Assembly: GCA_000727475.1 (NCBI GenBank)
Contig: KL647288.1
Location: 6,351,414-6,415,413, forward strand
Origin: Sarcocystis neurona
Lineage: Eukaryota; Apicomplexa; Conoidasida; Eucoccidiorida; Sarcocystidae
Direction: 5' to 3'
DNA length: 64,000 bases
Positions 37,801 to 46,579 of this stretch are shown here, in pieces. Numbering within the stretch: position 1 is the first letter of the stretch; each line of letters begins with the position of its first letter. Below the pieces are notes generated by a model, which worked only from the letters and a program-made list of their open reading frames with translations, was not told where the DNA came from and did no database searches. The position numbers and the translations under genes are program-made.

Positions 37801-40800
37801 GACGTACGTGGAAAAGAGAAGACAGCCGTCAAGAGCTACTGCCGCATGCGTGATGCAGGGAAACTGAGTCTGCAGCAGCTCGGTGAAGGCGATCAAGTGA
37901 AGATAGGGAAGCCTGTCTACCGGTCCGTAGTGAAAGCCTCCAAGCGCTGAAAAAGCGAAGAGGAAAAGAGGCAGACGCAGAGATAAAAAATAAAGATGAG
38001 AAGAGAAGAAGTCGAAGAAGTCGAAGAAGAAAGCGACAGCAGACGGGTAATGACGCAGAAGTGGGGAGAGTAGGTGGCAAAGGAGAAACTCTCGAAAGAG
38101 AAAGGAAGACCAGCAGAGAGGACAGCAGTGCAGTAAAAGTAGGCAGGTGCGGGGAAAAACAAAACCGAAAGGAGACGGCAGAAAGCGAGAAGAGACAGGA
38201 CGGAGTAGAAAAGGGGGGGGTTCCACGGGATTGTGTGAAAAATGCCGAAGAAATGAAGTTCTCTCTATCATGCAAATCACAAAAGTGAAGTTTTTTTGGA
38301 GAGGAAAACGACGAAAAGACAACTTTAACCAGCAGAAACGATACAGAGAGAGAAATTTCACGTATACACCTCAAACACGTAGGTACATATATATATTAGA
38401 GAGAGAGAGGTGAACATGTATATACATATATATATATATATATTCATTTGTATATCTGTTTAAGTTTGCAACTGCAATACGAGAATCGCGCGCGAGTACA
38501 TACATATGTACATTTCTATGTGTATATATATGTATATATGTATATAGAGACATACATATACACCTGTGGAAGATACACATATGCTGCACGTTTGTAGCGA
38601 TGAAGACGTATACAAATCTTCCTGTTCGGGCTTTCGCTTGCGTAGATAGACGTTATACATCTGCGCCTACTTCTGTATATACATATACATATACATATAT
38701 ATATATGTATTTATGTACATTCATACACATATATACATATATATGCTTATCTGGACGCTGTCGTCTAAAATACGTATTTTCTCGTATCTACATAAATATA
38801 TATATGTATATATACATGAATGTACACAAGATCTAGTAATATATAAAGGTACATATATACTTGCACCAGTGTAATATATATATATATATAGCCACGTAGA
38901 TTGACATGTACACATATATATATATACATACGTGTAACCACGTAGATTTGCATGCATATATACATATATATATATACAGATGGATAGATACACAGATATA
39001 TCCATATACGTATATGTATGTATATGTAGAGATATAGATATTTGTATATGTATGTGTAGCTATGGAGGATCATACCGTGGAACAACGAAAGACGATGTGT
39101 ATCGATAGAATCGACAAAAGCAGGACAGAAATCCTGCAAGAGATCTGCAAGCAGTTGCTTTGTTGCCGGCGTCTTCATAAAAAGTGAGAAACGCCCATGA
39201 AGCAGCCGGAAAAAAGAGTAAAAGTCCTCCAACACCTGCAGCAGCAGCAGCAGCCAGAGAAAAGTAGCAGCAAGAGTTGTAGCAGCGGGAGAAGCAGCAG
39301 CAGGACAAGAAGCAGCAAGAGAAGCAGCAGCAGGACAAGCAGCAGCAAGAGAAGCAGCAGCAAGAGAAGCAGCAGCAAGAGAAGCATCAGTACCCGACAA
39401 GAGAGAAGCGAGTGAAGAAAACGAGGCAGAAGAGAGGACAGTAACGCAAGAAGGAGCAGCAGCAGGATTAGCATCAACTACGCAGCAGCAACGAAGGGGA
39501 GCCGCAGCAGAAGCGGCAGCAGAAGTCTCGCTGATGGAGAGGAACAGAGAGAAGGAGCAGCACGAGAGGTTACGCACTTGCTCGAGACCAACAAACCACG
39601 CAGAGAAGGAGCGGCCGGTGGAGGAGCAGGGGCAGCAGCAGCGGAAGCAGCAGGAACAACAGGAGCGGTTTAAATGAAGAAGCAGCACAAACCCTTGGAG
39701 CAACACAAGCAGTAGCAGCGGCCCCAACACAAGGAGCAGCAGCAGCAGCAACACAAGCAGCAGCAGCGGCCGCAACACAGGAAGCAGCAGCAGCAACACA
39801 AGAAGCAGTAGCAGCGGCACCACAAGACGGCGCAGGAGCCGCAGCACAAGACGCAGCATCATCAACAGAAGAAGCAGTGGCAGCAACACAAGAAGCAGCG
39901 GCAGCAACACAGGAAGTAACGGCAACGACACAAGAAGCAGCAGCAGTAATGGAGGTAGCGCGCAGATCAGAAAGAGATCGTCGCGGCCCAGGGTGCCTCT
40001 GTCTTATTCTTCTCTCTTTGTCTTCGTCATTCTCTAAATTCCGTCGTTTGCTGTTTTCTGTCATCTACATACACACATGCGTATCATCAAGCCATTTCTC
40101 ATATGAGATACATGCCACACATCTACATATACATACATACATACGCAGCTACGTCAAGTCTGTGCGGCAGGAAATGATGTGACTCACACGTGTAGATATA
40201 TACAGGTACCTACACACCTACATATATATATATATACCGGTACCCATACATCTACTTATATATATATCTATATATATGTATATGTACCGGTACCTATACA
40301 TCTACTTATATATATGTATATATGTTTGTTGTTGAGGAGGTGCTGACTGAGTCTCTACGCGAGGGAGAATCCTTTCTCTATCGTAATTCCCAGCGTCATG
40401 ACACGCCCGTTTCTTGGTGTTTAGAGAAGTAGAAGAAAATGAATTCCTGTGAATGTGAGTATCTGGTAGGAGTATCTCCCTACAGAACGAGCAAGACGGA
40501 AAAGGGGGTGTTTCAGCACGTCTCGTTTGTGTGTTTGCTGCACTTCTTGAGAGCTTCTTCGAGTCCCTAAAACGCAGGGAAAACCCGCCTTTCCAGTGAA
40601 TACGGATTTCTCTTCTATGTCTTTCTCTTTCTCGAAGTCAGGAGGAGTCTTGACTGTTTAAATGGAGACAGGGGGACGAGTAGGAGACGCGGAAATAGAG
40701 TGCCGAGAAGTGAAAGTTGCTTCTCCTACTGCCGCAAGATACAGACAGCTGTGCGGGCTTATGAGCGTCGATGGGGGGGCCCCTCCGTGCGTCGAAGGAG

Positions 40801-41853
40801 TGTCGGCAACAGGAAAGAAGAGGAAAATTGCTGCTCACGAATAGAGAGAGAGACAGACAGACACACGTACTCCAAGAAGCAGCAGCTCCTGCACATCTTC
40901 GTCCACTTTTGCTGCTGCTGTTGCTGCTGCTGCAGCGCCGCCGCGATGCGTCTCACAACGCGGCGGCTGCTTTTCTCCTGTTCCCCCTCGGGACTGCTGC
41001 TGCTGCTTCCTTTTTTTGTTCTTCGCCTCGTTTCCTCCTCCTGCGGCGTTCGCCCCCTGTGCGCCTGCTGCTGCAGCAGCAGGGACGTAAAAACTCGTCA
41101 GCGTGCTGCTGCTGAAGACCTACGCAAAACGCAGCAGCCAGGATACGCAAAGCAGCCGTCAAAGTAAAACACAGCAGCATCCGCAGCAAGGACCGCGGAA
41201 GTCAAAAGAAACAGCAGCGGCTATCGAAGTGAAAGACGCAGCAGTTACATCAAGAGGAAACAGCTGCAGCAAGGGCAACAGCACCGCAGCAGACAAAGCA
41301 AAAATAGCAACAGCAAGAGCAAAACACAACTGCTGCAATCACAAGAACAGCAGCGCAGCAGCGACGGCACGGCGTAACAGGACGGCTTCTCCACCACCTC
41401 TTCACGGTCACCAACATGCTAGTAGAAAAGAAACGTTTCTATCCTCGCCAGAAACGAAAATAAAATCTTGCGTTCAACTGTATGCATCTGCAAATACATA
41501 GATATATATGTAAGACACTATATCCACCTGCAAATACATAAACATCTATCTATCTACATATATATATATATATGTGACACGACAGACACACACACACACA
41601 CATACACACATACACATATCCAGTCCTATACACATGTGTGTGTACATTTCTATAGGTATACATCTGCAGTGGAGCACGTGTCCGTCCACAATATATGTAA
41701 GTGTACATCTGTGTTTATCTACGGTTTTTTATAGACGGGAAAAAGAAAGACAGAGACAAAAAGAGAGACGAAAGAAGAACTCTCGTGTCTACATACATAT
41801 CATACGTCTGCCTCAACACGTAGTTGTACTAGGCCATTGCAAGGACATACGTG

Positions 41854-41888
<35 letters not shown>

Positions 41889-44800
41889 CCACACATGCAC
41901 ATACGTACTACAAGGGTTCGCGTCTAATATTCGGATAAAATATATATGCGTGTAGCGTTGGCGTCTACACAGGTGCAGTACACATGTACAGGTGTGTGCG
42001 GTAGAAATTTATGAACGCGTTTTGACGTGCAGTGTGTGGGAAGGAAGACGGATATTGACGAGAGGGCAAAGAGAAAGGAAGAGGGCTTTTTTTTTATGAC
42101 TTTGACTCAAGAAAAAATCTACCGACCTCTTCTGCTTCTCCTCGCCCACGCACATGATTTTAGATGATAAATACGCAGAGAGACTCCGTATATATATGTA
42201 GCCAGCGCTGCAGCAGGAACGAGACGAAGGTAGGCCGCGACGGTTGGCACCCCCCGGCAAGCCACAGGAGAGACGGAGACGCGCCAGCAGAGAAGACGGG
42301 CGAATGTGCGCATGCAGAGGCAGCTGCTTCTGCGTCGATGTGAAGCGCGTCTTCGCGGGGTCCTGCGGGGGGGGAGAGGAAGACCGAGGGCGAGGCACCG
42401 AAAAGGAGACGCAGAAGAAAAAGAGGAAGAGACGCGGAAGAGGCAGCAGCAAACGAAGAAGCGAGAAGGGGAGAAGCAGACGAAGGCAGCAAACACACAC
42501 AGAAAGGGGAACTCAGAAGAAAGCAAAACAGAGAGAAGAGACGCAGACCGCGACACAGAAGAAGAAGAAGAAAAGAAGGTGCAGGAGAGGACAGCAAAAC
42601 AAGAGCAAGAAGAGGAAGAATAGGAAGTACATAGTGAAGAGAAAGTTACCATGGCAAGCCAGTAGTCGGGTTCCACCTCCTTGGTGACCAAAATATGTTC
42701 GTCTGTGTGTACGGAGCGCAGCGGCCCGGTGTCTCCGCTGAACTGCCTGCAGCCCGGCACGCGCGCGCAACAGCAGCAGCAGCTGAAGAACAAATATCGG
42801 CGTGGAGCACTTGGATGAATCTGCCGTGTGCGCGGGGGGAAGGAAATCAACACAAAGAAGAAGTAACCAAATATTCTGCAAAAGATGTACGCAGTCCCGC
42901 CCGCCAGACCTGCGACGCCTGTAGAGCTCCGCCGAGACACCACAGCCGTGGCCAGGGCACTGCCTGCATATTGACCCGAGCCGGATAATCAAACATTTAG
43001 CAAAATTAGTCGAACAGACACTGCCCACATGAACACAAAAATTCTCCTTCAAAATCTCTGTTATCATCGACCTCCAAAAGAAATGAACGTAGTGCTCCCG
43101 CATACACATATACGCACAGACATATGTATATACATGTATACGTATATATATATACATACATATTCATACACATATATTATGTATCTACATACACACATAC
43201 ATACAAACATATACCTACACACATGTATACTTATTTCTGGACACATATACATATATATATATATATAGTGTGCCCACATACGCATGTATGCACAGAGATA
43301 TATATACATATAGTGTACCCGCATCCACATGTACGCACACACACATATATGTACGTATATAAATACAAAGGTATATGTATATATATACATATATACACAT
43401 GTGTGTGTATACATGTATAGTGTACCTACATACGCGTACAGGCACAGACATATATATATATATACATGTATAGGTGTGTATATATATGTATATATAATGT
43501 ATGTGCATATACATAATTATAATGTACCTGCACACACATATGCGCACAGACATATATGTATATATACAAACATACATATTCATATATATATATAGTGTAT
43601 TTCCATACACATATGCGCACAGATATATGTATATGTGTAGACAGAGAGAGGAAATGTTGTTTGACGTATGTAGATTCGTATTTGCGTTCACCCAGACATA
43701 TACATACGTAGACAGGCCGATAGAGAGATATAGATGTACATAGATAGACACAACTATAAAGGTATGTACGCACATGTATGAACGTTTAAACATACATACA
43801 TATATCTACACATACGCCTCTTCTCACGTAGGTCCCCCTCCACGTATCAGGAAACACATACATACAGGTATAGAGAGACAGAATCAGAAATACAAAGGAA
43901 GAAGAAGAAGAGACGCAGCAGCCGTCGTGGATACCAACTGCCATAGAGGTGTACACATGTATACGCCTACGTACGTCGAGAGACGCATAAAAGAAGCAAC
44001 AAAGGCTCCGAAGACGGCCTGCAGCAGTTTGTCTTCCTTTGGCGCGGTCTACAGGAAGACGTGTAGTCAGTCTACGCGTGGGAAATACTTTTTTGCTACT
44101 GCTGTTGCAGAGTCGACGGTGTCTTACGCGGTGAAAGTGATAAGGCCTTCGAGCAATCCAACGTGGCAGCGCTTTTCTGCACTTGGTCGACTGCTCGGGT
44201 AATAAAAGACAATTTTTGCTTCCTGCTCTCTCTCTTCCGCACCCAGTTCCTCCTCTTCTTGTTCTGCGTCTTGTCCCTGCGTCTTCCACATCTGCTGCTC
44301 CTCCTCCTCCTCTTGCACCTCCTTCTCTGCTGCCGCTGTTGCTGCTCCTGCTGCAGCACTTTCTGCTGCACTTGCTGCAGCGGGCTCCTTGGCCTCTCGG
44401 CCACGCAGATGTTTTTCCCCTTGCGGAGGAAGCGGCGCGTCGTCTGCTGTTGTTGCTGCTGCTCCTCTTCCACTTCGCTTACCGCCCGACACCGCTGCTA
44501 CCCCTGAAGTCACTCCTGCTTTTCCTCCTCTCTCACCTGCCGCCGTTGCTGCTGCGGAGGGTGCTGCTGTCAAGGACCTTGCTGCTGGTGTCTCTCCTCC
44601 GCCCCTGCCTCTGCCGTTTCCTGCTGCTGCGCAGCTCCGCGGCGACGTCTCGGGAGTGCAGGCCCCCCCTTTCCGCGTCTCGTCTCCCCCTCCAATGCCT
44701 TGTCTCGAACGACCTTGCTGCTGCTGGTGCTGCTGCGGCCAGCCGATAGCAGAAGAGAGCGGAGAAACCAACGATTGCACTGCAGCAAATGAAAAAAATA

Positions 44801-45725
44801 AAGACCCGCCTCTTCCTCCTCCTCCTTCTTCCCGCTCTTCTTCTTTTCCTCCTGGCTGCCGTTCTTCTCTTCCCCCCGCTGTTGCACCTGCCTCTGCCGC
44901 TGCTGACGTCTCTGCTGCTGCGCCTTCTCCAGCTCCTCCTGCTTCGGGGCTTGTCGCAGTCGTCGCAGTTGTCTCAGAATCCGCAGCAGCAGTTGACATC
45001 TCCCGCGTTACATCTTCCCCACTGCAGCAAGACGTCTTTTCTTCTTCTTTTTCAGCACTCCCGTTCACGTCTAATCTCTCCTCTCTCTCTGTTGCACTCG
45101 TAGTTGCTGCATGTTTTCCTTCTCCTTTTCCTTCTGCTGCTGGCGCTGTATCGTCTACAGCCGCTTCTGCTGGAGCTTCTCTTTTCGTCTGCTGACAGCG
45201 CTCTTCTTCGCTGTCCTCCTCTTCCTCCTGCTGCTCCTCGACCTTCTTCTTCAAGTCACTCGTCGGCAGCAACCCTGGCACTTGCTGCACCGCCACCTCC
45301 TGCTGCCGCTGATGTTCCACGACGCATGGCTGCTGCTGCCGTTGCTCCTGCTCCTCCTGCTGTTGCTTCTGCTGCTGCTTTTGCTGCTGCTGCTGCAGGA
45401 GGAGAAGTAGGGGGTCACCTTGCTGCTGCTGCTGCTGTCGTTGGTGCTGCAGTTGCTGAAACGGAGCCGTCGCGGCGTCTGCTGCTGTTGGGGCTCGCGG
45501 CGGAGGTTTAAATGTTGGGTTAAGCATGAAGATCACCTCGACGCCGTTGTGGACTGCAGGCGAGGCAGCAGCAGCAGAGGAAAATGCGCCCCCGGAGGCC
45601 GCAGCGCGCGCACGAGCAACGTAAGAAGAAGACTGAGAAGAAGAATGAGGAGAAGCTCCTGTTACGTGTTGCTCCCGTTTCCACATACTCACAGAAGCTC
45701 GCGCACGTGACGGGCTACCCCACAT
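25853..45725 (-). CDS. CCZ1: Vacuolar fusion protein CCZ1 family (subunit of the MON1-CCZ1 Rab7 GEF), 11 exons over 20 kb
   Basis: Model: complement(join(25853..26756, 28602..28738, 29826..29961, 31490..31650, 34277..34438, 34919..35375, 37808..37946, 39076..39235, 40871..41119, 42650..42746, 44128..45725)), 1399 residues. All junctions are GT-AG and every phase agrees. In other eukaryotes CCZ1 pairs with MON1 to load GTP on Rab7 at late endosomes/vacuoles. Matching blocks, in family order: [11 protein letters not shown] (about 62-72); KIVFYYPSS then [11 protein letters not shown] (505-533); SVHTDEHI and EPDYWLAM (to 565); [13 protein letters not shown] (about 651-663); [57 protein letters not shown] (about 1083-1095); and the C-terminal GWLLGKV...REYLLALDN...ASIFM. 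Human CCZ1 has about 480 residues; the excess is Ala/Gln/Ser/Pro low-complexity insert, chiefly residues 73-503, 566-635, 750-860 and 1115-1340. Least certain are the initiator, exon 9 from the 5' end at 31490-31650 counted as exon 8, and the 41119 acceptor (TTGCGTAG). Confidence 0.85.
26757..28601. repeat. CCZ1 last intron: TA and TATG microsatellites
   Basis: TA runs lie at 26859-26878, 26949-26968, 27854-27876 and 28513-28526, with CATACA/GTATAC simple sequence between. A minus frame at about 27.48-27.70 kb looks partly protein-like ([21 protein letters not shown]) but is not needed for the CCZ1 model, because exons 10 and 11 already join in phase and in family order. Confidence 0.6.
28770..29080 (+). 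repeat. CAG repeats on + (CTG in the CCZ1 pre-mRNA), intronic
   Basis: Interrupted CAG triplets on the + strand lie between CCZ1 exons 28602-28738 and 29826-29961. The same intron also has a TATC/GATC run at 29307-29345 and a TCTG/GTGTG run at 29415-29490. Confidence 0.75.
29980..30490 (+). repeat. 18-base CAG-derived minisatellite in a CCZ1 intron
   Basis: Units of the form CAGCCACTGCAGCAACAG recur with small changes from about 29990 to 30290, followed by looser CAG repeats to 30490. The minus strand reads as a long Ala/Val tract fused in frame to the following exon, but a phase-correct acceptor at 29962 excludes it. Confidence 0.8.
30680..31440. repeat. TA/TATG microsatellite block in a CCZ1 intron
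   Basis: Long TATATA runs (30731-30751, 30807-30825, 30839-30851, 30910-30926, 30970-30985, 31186-31208) alternate with ACATATAC, ACGTGTGTAT and similar phrases. Confidence 0.85.
31670..32680 (+). repeat. CAG repeat tract in a CCZ1 intron
   Basis: CAG/GCAGCAGCA triplets on + extend from about 31670 to 32430 and again 32555-32670. The minus strand gives a Cys/Leu/Ala-rich frame open for over 200 codons, judged to be repeat translation because the flanking exons join without it. Confidence 0.75.
32437..32815. repeat. Two interleaved dispersed repeats
   Basis: Phrase A (ATTGCTGTGTCTCTCTGG type) occurs at about 32439-32464, 32684-32705 and 32792-32813. Phrase B (TATACACGGGGATGTAATA) occurs at 32512-32530 and 32740-32758. 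The A-B-A-B-A order implies a duplicated unit of about 230 bases. Confidence 0.7.
33250..34030. repeat. CA/TA satellite array (ACACATATAC type)
   Basis: About 780 bases consist almost wholly of alternating purine-pyrimidine CA and TA dinucleotides on the + strand. The frames read T-H-T-Y or C-V-Y-M for over 200 codons on both strands and are not genes. It lies in the 31651-34276 intron of CCZ1. Confidence 0.9.
36004..36185. repeat. Three-copy minisatellite in a CCZ1 intron
   Basis: A unit of about 65-70 bases (TTGCAGGTGTAACACACGTATA, then a GAGACAGAGAAAGA block, then CATGTATATATACA) appears at about 36004, 36074 and 36139, with decreasing TA content. Confidence 0.65.
36700..36948 (+). repeat. 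CAG/GAGGAA repeats abutting an assembly gap
   Basis: A unit GGAGAGGAACTCGAAGAAGAAG followed by AGGCGGCAGCAGCTGCAGCAGCAG ends at the gap and restarts on its far side (37579-37660, nearly two copies). The + frame reads as Glu-rich and poly-Ala. It lies in the 35376-37807 intron of CCZ1. Confidence 0.75.
36949..37578. other. Assembly gap, 630 N
   Basis: Unsequenced. It is flanked on both sides by copies of the same GAACTCGAAGAAGAAGAGGCGGCAGC repeat, so the gap is almost certainly an uncollapsed tandem array, and its true length is unknown. Confidence 0.95.
38390..39060. repeat. TA/TATG microsatellite block in a CCZ1 intron
   Basis: The block includes a GA run (38398-38410), many TATATA runs, and a duplicated phrase CCACGTAGATT(T)G(A)CATG at about 38892 and 38939. 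Confidence 0.75.
39236..40330. repeat. CAG arrays and a TACCGGTACC minisatellite in a CCZ1 intron
   Basis: 39236-39510 and 39610-39955 hold CAG arrays on +, the second with an 18-base unit of the ACACAAGAAGCAGCAGCA type. 40235-40316 holds two copies, 50 bases apart, of a unit with TACCGGTACC followed by ATACATCTACTTATATATAT. Open frames through these on either strand are treated as repeat artefacts. Confidence 0.7.
41500..41960. repeat. CA/TA microsatellites in a CCZ1 intron
   Basis: ACACAC runs lie at about 41583-41608 and 41857-41884, and a TA run at 41561-41572, all between exons 40871-41119 and 42650-42746. Confidence 0.75.
43091..43627. repeat. Six-copy minisatellite in CCZ1 intron 1
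   Basis: A core GTGTACCCGCATACACATAT followed by GCGCACAGACATATAT recurs at about 43091, 43267, 43312, 43418, 43521 and 43594, separated by TA-rich spacers of variable length. Core similarity is clear despite substitutions. Confidence 0.8.
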
Positions 45726-46400
45726 TTTGCTGTCCTCTCTCTCGCTCCTTCCTCCTCCTCCTCCCCTCCTCTTCCTGCTCCTCCTTCCCCCCAGTAACCG
45801 ATGCTGCCGCTACTCCTGCTCCTGTAGCACCTTCTCTTGCTGTTGCGTCGCTGCTTCTGCTGCTGCTTCGCTGCTTCTGCTGCTGCCCCGCTGCTCCTGC
45901 TGCTTCCCCGCTGTTGCTGCTGCTGCTGCCCCACTGCTGCTGCTGCCTCGCTGCTGCTGCTGCCTTGCGATTCCGCTGCTGCTGCTGTCCCCCCCCCTGC
46001 TGTTGCTATGCCGGTGCTGTTGAACTGCCGGTGCTGGTCGTAGAGGAGCTGCAGCAGCCGACGGCGCTGTGCTGGAGGAAGGCGACAGAGGAGAAGAAAG
46101 ACAGAAAGGAAGACAGACGGACTTGAACGAGAAAGTGGAAGTTCACAGCACCTGCAGGAAGATGCCGAAGTGTATTCCGCAAAACTGGCAACGGCACCCG
46201 CAACGCAGCAGGAGCGGCAGCTAACAGAGAAACACTACACCGCAGGGACACCTGCAGCAGGAGTCTGAGCAGCTGGGGCAGCTCAAATGTACGGGCCGCG
46301 CGCACGAGGAAAACAGAAGAGCAAGGTGGCAAGAAATATCAACTAGAGAGAGAAAAGCACTTCTCTGTATGTCTCTCCCACGTCTCACTTACTCGCTCTT
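45726..46400. promoter_or_regulatory. Upstream region of CCZ1, CTG-rich on +
   Basis: Directly upstream of the CCZ1 initiator the + strand carries CTCCTCCTC and CTGCTGCTG repeats to about 46010. Transcribed from the minus strand this would be a CAG/GAG-rich 5' UTR. Beyond 46.05 kb ordinary sequence resumes; short frames on both strands are not separable. Confidence 0.35.
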
Positions 46401-46424
46401 TGTGCCGCTCCGCTCACCTTCGCA

Positions 46425-46579
46425 GGAGAAAACGCTGAAGGCGGCCATCAACACAGAGCAGCTGCAGCGAGGCGAGACACTGGACAGCTGGAGAGACCGT
46501 CGCAGCGGGACGAGACGAGACAGACAGGAGGCAGCGGAAAAGTCGGGAAGGTTTACGTCGGTTAGGACGGAAGGTATAT
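46425..46579 (+). CDS. Possible exon, unrecognised
   Basis: After TCACCTTCGCAG the + frame reads EKTLKAAINTEQLQRGETLD and continues charged to a stop at 46579; a donor-like AAG|GTTTAC lies at 46549-46554. The LQRGETLD core faintly recalls the central layer of R-SNAREs, but no membrane anchor follows and I do not make that call. Confidence 0.2.

Noticed and set aside
37579..37950. + strand C-terminal-looking peptide ([13 protein letters not shown]...)
   Set aside because: It is antisense to the CCZ1 exon carrying [15 protein letters not shown], which has family similarity and matching splice phases.
36358..38361. ORFs of 367-667 codons spanning the N gap on both strands
   Set aside because: The gap contributes 210 undefined codons. 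Both flanks are repeat DNA, and the only coding part supported is the CCZ1 exon 37808-37946.
40945..41163. + strand ORF with a signal-peptide-like start ([16 protein letters not shown])
   Set aside because: It is the complement of CCZ1 exon 40871-41119. The Leu/Cys stretch is the antisense of CAG/GCA repeats.
42244..42687. 147-codon Lys/Arg/Gln-rich + ORF
   Set aside because: Purine-rich simple sequence in a CCZ1 intron, and it overlaps antisense the 42650-42746 exon.
44389..45195. 268-codon Ala/Ser/Pro-rich + ORF
   Set aside because: Antisense to the large first exon of CCZ1, whose ends match the family on the minus strand.
46425..46579. R-SNARE motif
   Set aside because: Only a short LQRGETLD resemblance. 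No flanking SNARE layers, longin domain or membrane anchor could be found.
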